From contig NZ_JAQLFP010000009.1 in NCBI RefSeq assembly GCF_028207065.1, positions 1 to 64,000 of the forward strand: a stretch of DNA of 64,000 nucleotides, read 5' to 3'. This DNA comes from Collinsella aerofaciens (GTDB lineage: Bacteria > Actinomycetota > Coriobacteriia > Coriobacteriales > Coriobacteriaceae). The notes below the pieces were generated by a model. It was not told the DNA's origin, did no database searches, and worked only from the letters and a program-made list of their open reading frames with translations. Of the stretch, positions 16,058-25,003 are shown piece by piece. Position 1 is the stretch's first letter; each line of letters opens with the position of its first letter. The position numbers were made by a program, and so were the translations under genes.

Positions 16058-16195
16058 TCTAACGTATTACGCTTGCATCTAGCCTACCCTGCACGACAAG
16101 CACGCAGGCGTGGCCGAAAAGCGGAACCACAGGTTGAACATTATTTGCTCAACGGCACGGGCACGCCTGTCCAAGAGACGACGCGGCGCCGTGCA

Positions 16196-16236
16196 CAAAA
16201 AACGACCGGAGCGCGGGACGTCCGCGATCCGGTCGT
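16196..16236 (-). terminator. Intrinsic terminator after ppaC
   Basis: ACGACCGGA and TCCGGTCGT pair with an extra inner stem (GCGGGACGTCCGC region). The minus-strand RNA continues into TTTTTT. Confidence 0.8.
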
Positions 16237-16255
16237 GGCGTTTGGTCAACTAAAC

Positions 16256-17179
16256 CTAGCAGGCGGCCATGATGGGGGCAGCGACCTGCTTCTTACGGGA
16301 GAGGACACCCGGCATCCAGACGCCGTCGTGCTCGTCGGCAATGCCCAGGCCCTTCTGAGCGGCCTCGGTCTCGCCCTCGAGCAGGACCTGCGAGCCCTCC
16401 TCCATGATGTCAGTGATGCACAGGACAATGCCATCGGCACCCTTCTCGGCGGCGTAGGCACGCATGGCCTCGCGAATCTCGTCGATCATGCCGAGCGCAC
16501 GACTCTTGTCGACGGTCTCGTACTGGCCGATGAGCAGCTTCTTGCCGGCGGGCTCGAACATCTTGATGTCGTTGCCGACCATCTCGGCTGCGGTGAAGGA
16601 GCCGGACGGACGGGTGAGGAAGACCTCCATGCCAAACTTGACCGGGTCGACACCCACCTGCTCGCCGAGCTTGGCGGCGACGGCGCGGTCGACATCGGTG
16701 GTGGTGGGACTCTTGAGCATGAGCGTATCGGTCATCATGGCCGAGAGCAGCAGCTTGGCCTGGACGTCGGAAAGCTCAACGCCGAGCACGCCGGCGAGCT
16801 TGGTGACGATGGTGCAGCTGGAACCCCAGGGCAGGCAGATGTAGTGCAGCGGGCCGGCGGTCTCGAAATCGCCGATGCGGTGATGATCGACGACGCCAAA
16901 GACCGTGGCGTCCTTAAGGCCGGCGACAGACTGGGCGGACTCGTTGTGGTCGGTGAGGACGACGAGCTGGCCGGCCTCGACGGACTCGATCACGCGGGGC
17001 TCGGCAATGCCGGCGTCGGCAAGTAGCTTGGCGGACTCGGCCGGAAGCTGGCCCAGTGCGCAGGCCTCGTAGGTGTTGCCGGCATACTCAACCTGGTTGA
17101 GCAGCTGGGACAGGACGACGGCGCTCATGATGGCGTCGTTATCGGGGTTCTGGTGACCAAAGACAAGAACGTTTGCCAT
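16256..17179 (-). CDS. ppaC: Manganese-dependent inorganic pyrophosphatase (family II)
   Basis: 307 aa, typical length. DHH phosphoesterase: GHQNPDNDAI (His9, Asp13, Asp15), TDHNE (Asp77), and VVDHHRIGDF (Asp98, His99, His100) form the bimetal site; the C-terminal DHHA2 domain has SRKKQV near the end, which binds the substrate. It hydrolyses PPi to two phosphates, driving biosynthetic reactions forward. There are no CBS domains. The ATG has GGAGG upstream. It ends in a strong terminator. Confidence 0.96.
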   Translation of the reverse strand: MANVLVFGHQNPDNDAIMSAVVLSQLLNQVEYAGNTYEACALGQLPAESAKLLADAGIAEPRVIESVEAGQLVVLTDHNESAQSVAGLKDATVFGVVDHHRIGDFETAGPLHYICLPWGSSCTIVTKLAGVLGVELSDVQAKLLLSAMMTDTLMLKSPTTTDVDRAVAAKLGEQVGVDPVKFGMEVFLTRPSGSFTAAEMVGNDIKMFEPAGKKLLIGQYETVDKSRALGMIDEIREAMRAYAAEKGADGIVLCITDIMEEGSQVLLEGETEAAQKGLGIADEHDGVWMPGVLSRKKQVAAPIMAAC

Positions 17180-17268
17180 GGATATCCTCCACTTGATATG
17201 TGTACTTGGACGTAGCTATGGTAGCACGCTGACGCCGAACCCTATGAGATGGAAGGGCCGCAGCACAA

Positions 17269-17336
17269 ATTGGGGCAGGCGCTGAGGCAAAGTCTGTCCC
17301 CTCTGCACCATGTGGCGCAAACTAACCTGCCCCCTT
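17269..17336. repeat. GGGGCAGG inverted repeat with GTCCCC core
   Basis: GGGGCAGG (about 17273-17280) and CCTGCCCC (about 17326-17333) form outer arms around GTCTGTCCCC. It is a more degenerate relative of the GGGAC-core hairpins, between ppaC and the ROK kinase. Confidence 0.5.
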
Positions 17337-17343
17337 GCGCCAG

Positions 17344-18297
17344 CTATTTGCCGGCGGCGCGCAGGGCTACGTAGGCGGCACCGATGATGCCGGCGTCGTT
17401 GCCGAGCGAGGCGACCTTAATGGGCGTCTCGCGCGAGGCAGAAAGCGCGTACTGCTTAAAGTGCTCGCGGACCTTGTCGAGGTAGACATCGGCCGAGGCG
17501 GATGCGCCGCCGCCGATCAGGAACATCTCGGGGTCGACCACGTTGGCGATAAGCGCCAGAGCGCGACCGAGATAGTCGGCCATGGTATCGGCCGCGGCTA
17601 GCGCGAGCTTGTCACCCTCGCGACAGGCCTGGAACACGTCCTTGGAATCGGAGGGGCCGGTGAGCTCGATGGGGTCGACGCCCGCCTTCTCGCACTCGGC
17701 AAGATAGTTGCTCACCACGCCGGTAGCGCTGGAATACTGCTCCAGGTGGCCATGGCCGCCGCAGCCGCAGGTGCGCTCCTCAGCCGGGTTCAGGCACATG
17801 TGGCCAATCTCGCCGCCGGCACCCACAACGCCCGACACCACGTCGCCGTTAACGATAACGCCGCCGCCCACGCCGGTACCGATGGTGACCATCACGACGT
17901 TCTGCACGCCCTTGGCAGAGCCGAGCCAGGCCTCGCCCATGGCAGCGGCGTTGGCATCGTTCTCGTACTTAACGACCGCGTCGGGGCAGTGCTCCTGGAT
18001 GGCGATCTTAAGCTCGGGCAGGTTAATGGCAATGTTGGCCTTGACCTTGGCATCGCCCGACGCCGGGATAGGGCACGGAACAGCCAGGCCAATGCCCGCC
18101 ACAAAGGCACGCGGAATCTGCGCCTTGGCAACCACCTGGTCGATAGCCTCGGTCACCGCGGCAAAGCCCGCAGCGTCAACGATGGGAGGCGTAGGCACGC
18201 TGGCCTTGGCAAGCAGGTTACCGTCTTCGTCGAACAGGCCCTCCTTAACCGAAGTGCCGCCGACGTCAATGCCGATGTAGTACTGCTTAGGTTCCAT
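17344..18297 (-). CDS. ROK-family glucokinase
   Basis: 317 aa from the ATG at 18297 (AAAGGTGG upstream). The ATP motif GIDVGGTSVK is at 9-18, and EIGHMCLN carries the zinc-ligand His166. The ROK signature C-G-C-G-x-x-G-C-x-E reads CGCGGHGHLE here, so the third cysteine ligand is replaced by His184. The protein lacks an N-terminal HTH, so it is a sugar kinase (probably glucose, possibly N-acetylmannosamine or fructose) rather than a repressor. It is divergent from the GntR-manA unit, and a shared sugar-6-phosphate theme is plausible. Confidence 0.88.
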   Translation of the reverse strand: MEPKQYYIGIDVGGTSVKEGLFDEDGNLLAKASVPTPPIVDAAGFAAVTEAIDQVVAKAQIPRAFVAGIGLAVPCPIPASGDAKVKANIAINLPELKIAIQEHCPDAVVKYENDANAAAMGEAWLGSAKGVQNVVMVTIGTGVGGGVIVNGDVVSGVVGAGGEIGHMCLNPAEERTCGCGGHGHLEQYSSATGVVSNYLAECEKAGVDPIELTGPSDSKDVFQACREGDKLALAAADTMADYLGRALALIANVVDPEMFLIGGGASASADVYLDKVREHFKQYALSASRETPIKVASLGNDAGIIGAAYVALRAAGK

Positions 18298-18350
18298 GGG
18301 AGCCCACCTTTCTCGTTTAAACATTGCCAGTATGGTACCGCTCCCAAGGC

Positions 18351-18392
18351 AAAAACCTACCAAAAAGGGACAGGTTTGTTTTGGCAGGTTTT
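18351..18392. repeat. GGGAC-core hairpin, AAAACCTNCCAAAA stem type
   Basis: AAAACCTACCAAAA (18352-18365) pairs with TTTTGGCAGGTTTT (18379-18392), with AGGGACAGG in and next to the loop. It lies between the ROK kinase and the GntR regulator. Confidence 0.7.
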
Positions 18393-18505
18393 ATCTGGGA
18401 AAACGCAAGGCATGAGATTCGGTTCGCTGGGCGGCAAAACAGCCCAACCCCATCTTCGAGCCGATCAATTTGCTCAATACCACATTATTCGAATGCATAT
18501 TCATT

Positions 18506-18517
18506 TAGAGCGCTCTA
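18506..18517. promoter_or_regulatory. Perfect 12-bp palindrome in the gntR/glucokinase intergenic region
   Basis: TAGAGCGCTCTA is a perfect palindrome about 120 bp before gntR. Nearer the gene, TATACT occurs twice (18596-18601 and 18607-18612), either of which could be a -10. The palindrome may be an operator for the adjacent GntR protein. The rest of the 339-bp gap (18298-18636) shows only the GGGAC-core hairpin. Confidence 0.35.
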
Positions 18518-18636
18518 GTTGATAAAGAGAAGCGTTTTTTAATTATATCTTTCTCGAACTTTTCAAAAACGCAATAGGGATGCTTAGGCGTGGACTATAC
18601 TTTTTTTATACTCAATCAAGCTGGAAAGGAGGTTCC

Positions 18637-19356
18637 ATGATTCCCAAATACGAGGCAATAGCTGCAGATATCCGTCGAAGCATCGAGGACGGCGCTCTTA
18701 AACCGGGCGACAAGCTACCCACCGTCGTTGAGTTCTGCGAGCTCTATAGCGTTTCCAAAATCACCGTCAAGCGAGCTATCGAGCAGATCACCGAGGAGGG
18801 CCTTGTCACCAGCCGGCGCGGGTCGGGCACCTACGTTAAGGACACGGCGGGGCTTCCCGGCCAGGCATTTTTCCAGGGCAAGAATGACCGCGCCCAGGGT
18901 TTTTCGTATGAGCACCGCGGGGAGAAGGTAACCTCGGTGGTCTACGATTTCTCGATCGTCAATCCGCCGGCAGAGGTTGCGACCCAGCTGGGAATGGCCG
19001 AAGACGACTTTGCCTATCACATCGTGCGCGTACGCGAGGTCGATGGTCAGCCCATCGTTATTGAGTACACCTATATGCCCCTCGAGCTGATTCCGGGTCT
19101 TAAGAAAAAAGACCTGTACGCATCGGTCTACAGCTTCATCCGCGAGCAGTGCGGACTCAAGATCTCGAGTTTCCACCGTACCATTCGCGCTGTCGCGGCA
19201 ACTGAAGAAGAGGCTGAGCGCCTGGATACCAAACCCGGCTCTCCCCTGCTCGAACTCAACCAGATTGGCTTCTTGGATAGCGGCACCGCGTTTGAATATT
19301 CTGTCTCGCACAACGTAGGCGACCGCTTTGAGCTGCACAACGTAACGCTGGCCTAG
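18637..19356 (+). CDS. GntR/HutC-family transcriptional regulator with UTRA domain
   Basis: 239 aa, starting at the ATG with AAAGGAGG 6 bp upstream. The N-terminal winged helix (MIPKYEAIAADIRRSIEDG, then KPGDKLP, SKITVKRAIEQL-like helix and RRGSGTYV) is classic GntR. Residues ~85-235 form a UTRA ligand domain that in relatives binds sugar phosphates or amino-sugar effectors. It precedes manA by 72 bp with no terminator, so the two may be one transcript. The likely role is control of hexose-phosphate or amino-sugar genes. The effector cannot be read from sequence. Confidence 0.9.
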   Translation: MIPKYEAIAADIRRSIEDGALKPGDKLPTVVEFCELYSVSKITVKRAIEQITEEGLVTSRRGSGTYVKDTAGLPGQAFFQGKNDRAQGFSYEHRGEKVTSVVYDFSIVNPPAEVATQLGMAEDDFAYHIVRVREVDGQPIVIEYTYMPLELIPGLKKKDLYASVYSFIREQCGLKISSFHRTIRAVAATEEEAERLDTKPGSPLLELNQIGFLDSGTAFEYSVSHNVGDRFELHNVTLA

Positions 19357-19428
19357 TTTTGCAATCCAGTGGGTGCTCGTTTTGAGCTGTCCTACGCGGC
19401 ACCCGCACAACCTTATGGGAGTATGCAC

Positions 19429-20361
19429 ATGTCCGATTTGATTAAACTCACGCCGATCTTCCACGAGAAGATCTGGGGCGGCCGCCAGCTGGAGACCGTG
19501 TTTGGCTACGACATTCCCGAGGGTCCCATCGGTGAGTGCTGGGCCATCTCGGCCCATCCCAACGGCGACTGCCAGATTGCGGAGGGCCCGTATACAGGCC
19601 ACACGCTTTCGTGGCTGTGGGCCGAGCACCGCGAGCTCTTTGGCAATTGCGAGGGCAAGGAGTTCCCGCTGCTCATCAAGATTCTGGACGCCAAGGACGA
19701 CCTTTCGATCCAGATTCACCCCAACGACGAGTACGCCGCCGAGCACGAGAACGGAAGCCTGGGCAAGACCGAGTGCTGGTATGTGCTGGACTGCGAGCCC
19801 GGCGCCACGATCATCGTCGGGCAGCGCGCCAAGGATCGTGCCGAGGCCGCACAGATGATCGAGGAAGGCCGTTGGGACGACATGCTCAACGTGCTGCCGA
19901 TTCACAAGGGCAACTTTTTCCAGATTGACTCCGGCACCGTGCACGCCATCAAGACCGGCACGCTCATTTTGGAGACGCAGCAGTCGAGCGACGTGACGTA
20001 TCGCCTGTACGACTACGACCGCCCCGGCACCGACGGCAAGCTGCGCCCGCTGCACATTGAGCAGAGCCTCGACTGCATCGACTTCAATGCTCAGGCACCG
20101 ACCGACGGCACCGTGACCGCGCCCGAGATCGACGGCGTGACCGAGCTCGAGTCTAACTCCTGCTACACCGTCGATCGCGTGCGTGTCAACGGCAGCAAGA
20201 CCTTGGAGCAGCACTGGCCCTTCATGTGCCTGTCGGTCATCGACGGCGAGGGCACCGTGTGCGGCGAGCCCGTTCACAAGGGCAGCCACCTGCTGGCCCC
20301 GAGCACCGTGAACCAGATCGAACTCGAAGGCAAGATGGAACTGATCATCAGCCACCTCTAG
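19429..20361 (+). CDS. manA: Class I mannose-6-phosphate isomerase
   Basis: 310 aa. The ATG at 19429 has GGGAG 7 bp upstream; an ATG two codons earlier is too close to it. It interconverts mannose-6-P and fructose-6-P with zinc. Visible motifs: EKIWGGRQLE near the start, IQIHPNDEYA (zinc ligands Gln, His), GKTECWYVLD (Glu ligand), and SGTVHAIKTGTLILETQQSSDVTYRLYDY with a His ligand. It is the short Bacillus-like form. A terminator follows at 20388-20421. Context: GntR regulator upstream and a ROK kinase divergent. Confidence 0.94.
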   Translation: MSDLIKLTPIFHEKIWGGRQLETVFGYDIPEGPIGECWAISAHPNGDCQIAEGPYTGHTLSWLWAEHRELFGNCEGKEFPLLIKILDAKDDLSIQIHPNDEYAAEHENGSLGKTECWYVLDCEPGATIIVGQRAKDRAEAAQMIEEGRWDDMLNVLPIHKGNFFQIDSGTVHAIKTGTLILETQQSSDVTYRLYDYDRPGTDGKLRPLHIEQSLDCIDFNAQAPTDGTVTAPEIDGVTELESNSCYTVDRVRVNGSKTLEQHWPFMCLSVIDGEGTVCGEPVHKGSHLLAPSTVNQIELEGKMELIISHL

Positions 20362-20387
20362 GTCGCAACAACAACCAAAACGAAACA

Positions 20388-20421
20388 AGGGGCTCCCTCG
20401 TTCATCAACGGAGGAGCCCCT
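20388..20421 (+). terminator. Hairpin terminator after manA
   Basis: AGGGGCTCC pairs with GGAGCCCCT around a 16-nt loop. A TATTTTTCTAT stretch follows about 10 bp later. An extra small hairpin (GCGAACG/CGTTCGC) is at 20470-20493. Confidence 0.65.
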
Positions 20422-20509
20422 ACTCACATCTATTTTTCTATCAGCCCACCCGGCTCTCCAGACCAAAAAGCGAACGAGCAAAGCGACGTTCGCAAGCAAC
20501 GTTACCCAA

Positions 20510-20638
20510 GGCCCCGGACAGGCGCCATGGACAACGTCGATCGCGAGTTCCGCACGAGCCGGAGAGCACTTAATGTGCTCTCCGTGCGAGCAGGACTGTC
20601 CGAGCAGGCGACGTTGTCCATGGCGCCTGTCCGGGGCC
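20510..20638. repeat. 129-bp palindrome with perfect 30-bp arms
   Basis: The arms 20510-20539 and 20609-20638 are exact reverse complements (begin GGCCCCGGACAGG). Nested inside is a second perfect hairpin, GGAGAGCAC-TTAAT-GTGCTCTCC (20561-20583). It ends 8 bp from the pcrA stop. It has the same plan as the palindromes after usp (25455-25547) and purH (28512-28611), though the sequences differ. Confidence 0.85.
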
Positions 20639-20645
20639 GCCGAGA

Positions 20646-23546
20646 TTACGACAGCTTGACGATCGGCGCAAAGCCCTTCATGAGCTTTTTGGTCTGGCCG
20701 GTCTTTTCGAATTGAACCTCGATCATGTCTCCGGCGACCGAGATCACGGTACCCGTGCCAAAGGTCTTGTGGCTCACGGTATCGCCCGCGGCAAAGTCCT
20801 GCGACGCGCTGGTGCGATCGACCTTGCGCTCCACCGTCGGCGACACCTTGGACGACGGCTTTTTGGCTCGCGGCGCGCCCGAGCCAAAGGTCGAGGCAAC
20901 GCGGCCAGCGTCGGCCGAGACCCCACGATGGCGCTCGGTCCCATAGCTGCTGCCGCCAAAGAAGTCGTCAAAGCTCGATCCGCCGCGCGAACCAGAACCG
21001 CCGGTCGAGCGCGTATGCGAGCCAAACACCTTGCCGCCGTACATATCCGAGCCCATGCCCGATCCAAAGGTGCCGTGACGGTCGCCGCGCTTCTCCCAGC
21101 CCGTGCCCTCAAAACCGGCAGAACCGATGCCGCTAAACTCGATATCCTCAAACGGAATCTCGTTGAGGAAGCGCGAGCGCGGGTTGGCAGAGGTCGAGCC
21201 GTAGGTGCGACGCGTGGCCGCATAGGTCAGGAACAGGCGCTTACGGGCACGCGTGATGGCGACGTAGGCCAGGCGACGCTCCTCCTCGAGCTTGCCCGGA
21301 TCATCGCTGCCGCCAAAGTCATGCACGTGTGGGAAGATGCCCTCCTCCATACCGGCCACGAACACCGCCGGGAACTCCAGGCCCTTGGCGGAGTGGATGG
21401 TCATCATGGTGATGGCATGCGTCTCGCCGGCAAGGGAATCCAGGTCGGAGCGCAGGGCAAGCCACTCCATGAGTGCCGGCAGCGCCTTACAGGTGAGCGG
21501 GCCGTAGGTGCGCTCAATCTCGTCAGCATGCACGGCGCCCGCCGGCATCTCCGTCGGCGCGGCATAGGCGTTGCCCACAATGGCGGCGGCCAGGGCATCC
21601 TGTGGCGAGAGCGCCGGGGCGGCTAGGCTATCGAGCGGATTGGAACCTGCGGCATCACGCGCGCCAACGAGCGCCTCAAACGAGGACGCAGGTGCGGACG
21701 GTCCCGGCTCGGGCGCAGGTGTGCTCACCACAACGGGCTCGGGCTCAGCGCCGACCGGCACATCGGCAACGCCAGCCGCGCGCAGCTCTTCCAAGCTCTC
21801 GAGCGTACCCTCGATATCCTCGTGCGTCTCCTCAAATTCGGCGGCGACGCCCAGGAATTCCTGGATGTTTTCGGCGCGGCTCTCGGACTCCATGGTGCCC
21901 TCAGCGCGAAACGCCTGCAGCAGGCCCGTCTTGTCGACGATCATCTCGACGACATCCTTGAGCTCGCCGTCCATGCGGCGGCCCTCGCGCACCAGCGCCA
22001 CAAAACTCGACAGGCCGTTGCGCACCTTGGCACTAAACATGCCCGTCTCGGCTGTTGCGATCTCGCAGGCCTGGAAGAACGAGCAGCGGTTGTCGCGCGC
22101 CAGCTGCTCAATCTTTTGGATCGAGGTGGAGCCGATGCCGCGACGTGGCGTGTTGATGACGCGCTTGACGCTCATCTCGTCGGCCGGGTTCACGATCATC
22201 TTGAGGTAGGCCATGACGTCGCGGATCTCGGCACGGTCGAAGAATCGCGTGCCGCCCACGATCTTGTAGGGCACGCCCGCGCGCAGGAACATATCTTCGA
22301 GAATACGCGACTGGGCGTTGGTGCGATAGAAGACGGCGATGTCGTCGTAGCTCGTACCCTTGGAGTGCAACTTTTCGATCTCACCGGCAATCCAGCGGCC
22401 CTCGTCGCGCTCATCGCTTGCCTGGAAGGCCTGGATCTTCTCGCCGTCGCCCTCGGCCGTAAACAGGCGCTTTTCTTTACGCTGCGAGTTGTGACGCACC
22501 ACGGCGTTGGCGGCGCTCAGGATATGGCCCGTGGAGCGATAGTTCTGCTCCAGCTTAACGGTCTTGCAGTTTTTAAAGTCCTTCTCAAAGTCCAGGATGT
22601 TGGTAATGTCGGCGCCGCGCCAGCTGTAAATTGACTGGTCGTCGTCGCCCACGACCATGAGGTTTTGGTACTTGGCGGCCAGCAGGTTGGCGATTTCGTA
22701 CTGGACGTGGTTGGTGTCCTGATACTCGTCGACGCTAATGTAGCGGAAGCGCTCCTGGTACTTGTCGAGCACCTCGGGGCGGGTACGCAGCAGCTCGAGC
22801 GTACGCACGAGCAGGTCGTCAAAGTCCATCGCATTGGCGGCGCGCAGGCGGCGCTCCAGCTCTAGGTAGACCTGCGCGGCCTTTTTGTCGTTAGGGCTAT
22901 CGGCGCTCTTGAGCATGTCCTCGGGCCCGATCATGGCGTTTTTAGCCGAGCTGATCTTACTGCGGATCATGTTAATGGGGAACTGCTTTTGCTCGATGCC
23001 GAGCGCTTGCATAATGTCACGCACCATGCGCTTTGAGTCATCGTCGTCATAGATGGTGAACTGACCGGTGTAGCCCAGCAGATCGGCGTCCTCGCGCAGC
23101 ATGCGCACGCACATGGCGTGGAAGGTGCACACCCACATGCCGCGGGTGCCGCTGGGAATGAGCGCCGCCAGACGCTCGCGCATCTCGGCCGCGGCCTTGT
23201 TGGTAAACGTGATGGCCAGGACCTGCCAGGGCTTAACGCCCAGGTCGCCGAGCATATGAGCGATGCGGAAGGTCAGGACGCGGGTCTTGCCCGAGCCAGC
23301 ACCGGCAAGGACCAGCAGCGGGCCCTCGGTGGTCAGGACCGCCTCGCGCTGGGCGGGGTTAAGGCTATCGATATCGACGAGCGGCTTGGCGGGCTTGGGC
23401 GCCGGCGCGGGAGCGTCGTAGATGTCGAGCGGAACGAGCTCGGGCTCCGGCGCAGCGGGGGCGGTGTATGCATCGAGCGGCACGGGTTCCGGCGCGGGCG
23501 GCACGGGCACCGCGGCGTTCTTTTCCCAGGGCAAGGGCTGGGTCAT
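20646..23546 (-). CDS. pcrA: ATP-dependent DNA helicase PcrA/UvrD
   Basis: 966 aa from the ATG at 23546 with GAGGAG upstream. Superfamily 1A 3'-5' helicase: Q motif SLNPAQREAV, Walker A GAGSGKT (82-88), DEYQDTN, QSIYSWRGA, VKLEQNYRST, and TIHSAKGLEFPAVFVAGMEEG followed by VAITRAR. It unwinds DNA in repair and removes RecA or stalled polymerase. Unusual parts: a ~65-residue Pro/Ala-rich N-terminal extension, and a ~70-residue Ala/Pro/Gly insert between helicase motifs near residues 600-690. The C-terminal DTVSHKTFGTGTVISV is the PcrA Tudor-like domain that contacts RNA polymerase. Confidence 0.96.
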   Translation of the reverse strand: MTQPLPWEKNAAVPVPPAPEPVPLDAYTAPAAPEPELVPLDIYDAPAPAPKPAKPLVDIDSLNPAQREAVLTTEGPLLVLAGAGSGKTRVLTFRIAHMLGDLGVKPWQVLAITFTNKAAAEMRERLAALIPSGTRGMWVCTFHAMCVRMLREDADLLGYTGQFTIYDDDDSKRMVRDIMQALGIEQKQFPINMIRSKISSAKNAMIGPEDMLKSADSPNDKKAAQVYLELERRLRAANAMDFDDLLVRTLELLRTRPEVLDKYQERFRYISVDEYQDTNHVQYEIANLLAAKYQNLMVVGDDDQSIYSWRGADITNILDFEKDFKNCKTVKLEQNYRSTGHILSAANAVVRHNSQRKEKRLFTAEGDGEKIQAFQASDERDEGRWIAGEIEKLHSKGTSYDDIAVFYRTNAQSRILEDMFLRAGVPYKIVGGTRFFDRAEIRDVMAYLKMIVNPADEMSVKRVINTPRRGIGSTSIQKIEQLARDNRCSFFQACEIATAETGMFSAKVRNGLSSFVALVREGRRMDGELKDVVEMIVDKTGLLQAFRAEGTMESESRAENIQEFLGVAAEFEETHEDIEGTLESLEELRAAGVADVPVGAEPEPVVVSTPAPEPGPSAPASSFEALVGARDAAGSNPLDSLAAPALSPQDALAAAIVGNAYAAPTEMPAGAVHADEIERTYGPLTCKALPALMEWLALRSDLDSLAGETHAITMMTIHSAKGLEFPAVFVAGMEEGIFPHVHDFGGSDDPGKLEEERRLAYVAITRARKRLFLTYAATRRTYGSTSANPRSRFLNEIPFEDIEFSGIGSAGFEGTGWEKRGDRHGTFGSGMGSDMYGGKVFGSHTRSTGGSGSRGGSSFDDFFGGSSYGTERHRGVSADAGRVASTFGSGAPRAKKPSSKVSPTVERKVDRTSASQDFAAGDTVSHKTFGTGTVISVAGDMIEVQFEKTGQTKKLMKGFAPIVKLS

Positions 23547-23685
23547 GGGCGACTCCTCATCTGACAGACGGCGCGCCTGCGGGCAGCGCCATAGTTTGAG
23601 CCGTACCAGTATACCGAGCCGCGCGGACACCGACGCAAATCACACCACGACTCCGTGCGCCGCCGTCAGGCCCGCCCCATCGCCC

Positions 23686-23731
23686 AAAAAAGAGGACGGC
23701 ATAGACCTTTTGGTCATGCCGCCCTCTTTGA
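23686..23731 (-). terminator. Intrinsic terminator after uppP
   Basis: AAAGAGGGCGGCAT pairs with ATGCCGTCCTCTTT on the minus strand, followed by TTTTTT. Confidence 0.85.
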
Positions 23732-23773
23732 ATGACAAGTTGTCGCTCTGGCCGCCGCGCAGCGTCAACCAAG

Positions 23774-24754
23774 TTACAGGCCGAGCATAGGCTCCAGGAC
23801 GAAGAAGTACGCGAGCACCACGATGCCCAGGATGATGCGGTAGACGCCGAAGCACTTGAAGTCGTGACGGCGAACGAAGCCCATAAGCCACTTGATGGCG
23901 ATGAGCGAAACCACAAAGGCCACAACGCAGCCCACGCCCAAGATGGCGATCTCGTTGGTGCCGAACGTGCCGCCCTTGATGAAGTACTTGACCAGCTTGA
24001 GCGCACTCGCGCCAAACATAACAGGAATAGCCAGGAAGAACGTAAACTTAGACGCCACCGAGCGCGTGCAGCCCAAAAGCAGGCCGCCGATGATGGTAGA
24101 ACCGGAGCGAGACGTACCAGGCACCAGCGAAAGCACCTGGAAGCAGCCGATACCCAGCGCAGTCTTCCAGCTGAGGTCCTCGAGCGTGGCGATGGAACCA
24201 AAGTCCAGATTCTCGTCATCGTCCTCATCCTCAGCGGTAGCCGTGGGGGGCGCCGCAAAGTGCGCACCGGCGGGACGTCCACCCGACACCACAGCACGCG
24301 AACCAAACGAACCGGCAACGGCCATTTCCTCGCGCTTGCTCGCGCGCCAGTTCTCGATCACGATAAACAGCACGCCGTACACAATGAGCGCCAGCGCCAC
24401 GACGGGAGCATTGTAGAAATGCTCCTCCATCCAGTCGTTGAGCGGCAGGCCGATCGCCGCCGCAGGAATGCAACCGAGCACAATCTTGCCCCACAGCACC
24501 CAGGTGTCGCGACGGCCCTCCTTGCCCTTGCTGGGCGAGAACGGATTGAGTTCATGGAAGAACAGCACGCAGACGGCCAGAATGGCGCCGAGCTGAATCA
24601 CGACCAGGAACATATTCCAGAACGTCTCGCTCACGTTCATCTTGACGAACTCGTCCACCAAGATCATGTGACCCGTCGACGAAACGGGCAGCCATTCGGT
24701 GATGCCCTCGACCAGGCCCATGAAGGCAGATTTTAGAAGCTCGATAATATCCAA
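23774..24754 (-). CDS. uppP: Undecaprenyl-diphosphatase UppP (BacA)
   Basis: 326 aa from a TTG at 24754, placed by GAGGGGG just upstream and by homology (LDIIELLKSAFMGLVEGITEW). It dephosphorylates undecaprenyl-PP to recycle the cell-wall lipid carrier. Both signatures are present: EGITEWLPVSSTGH and PGTSRSGSTI. About eight membrane helices. Between the fourth helix and the second motif there is a ~55-residue hydrophilic insert rich in Ala, Gly, Asp and Glu (around residues 145-195), which explains the length beyond the usual 265-290 aa. Loss may raise bacitracin sensitivity, as in relatives. Confidence 0.94.
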   Translation of the reverse strand: MDIIELLKSAFMGLVEGITEWLPVSSTGHMILVDEFVKMNVSETFWNMFLVVIQLGAILAVCVLFFHELNPFSPSKGKEGRRDTWVLWGKIVLGCIPAAAIGLPLNDWMEEHFYNAPVVALALIVYGVLFIVIENWRASKREEMAVAGSFGSRAVVSGGRPAGAHFAAPPTATAEDEDDDENLDFGSIATLEDLSWKTALGIGCFQVLSLVPGTSRSGSTIIGGLLLGCTRSVASKFTFFLAIPVMFGASALKLVKYFIKGGTFGTNEIAILGVGCVVAFVVSLIAIKWLMGFVRRHDFKCFGVYRIILGIVVLAYFFVLEPMLGL

Positions 24755-25003
24755 AGGGACCCCCTCGTTAGACACCCGCCGGTAGATGTTCTGCGGACGA
24801 TGCGGGCGATGTCCCATTATCAACCGTTGGCGGTGCGACCGCGCCTACCCTTACCAAAAAACTCGCCCGTTCACAGAATTGCGAGCAGTTAAACCGAAAT
24901 CCTTGGGTATAACTGCAACAAGATAAAGTGTCCGGCGGTCAACGCACCCGCGCCCGCCCGACGCACGAGCCCCGCGCCCGTGCGATAGACCAAGGAGGAA
25001 ACC

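Noticed and set aside
15083..17026. 647-codon plus-strand frame
   Set aside because: Antisense to nhaA and ppaC, which are certain by motif.
20470..20493. GCGAACG/CGTTCGC hairpin after the manA terminator
   Set aside because: Only a 7-bp stem with no T-run, so it is listed only in passing.
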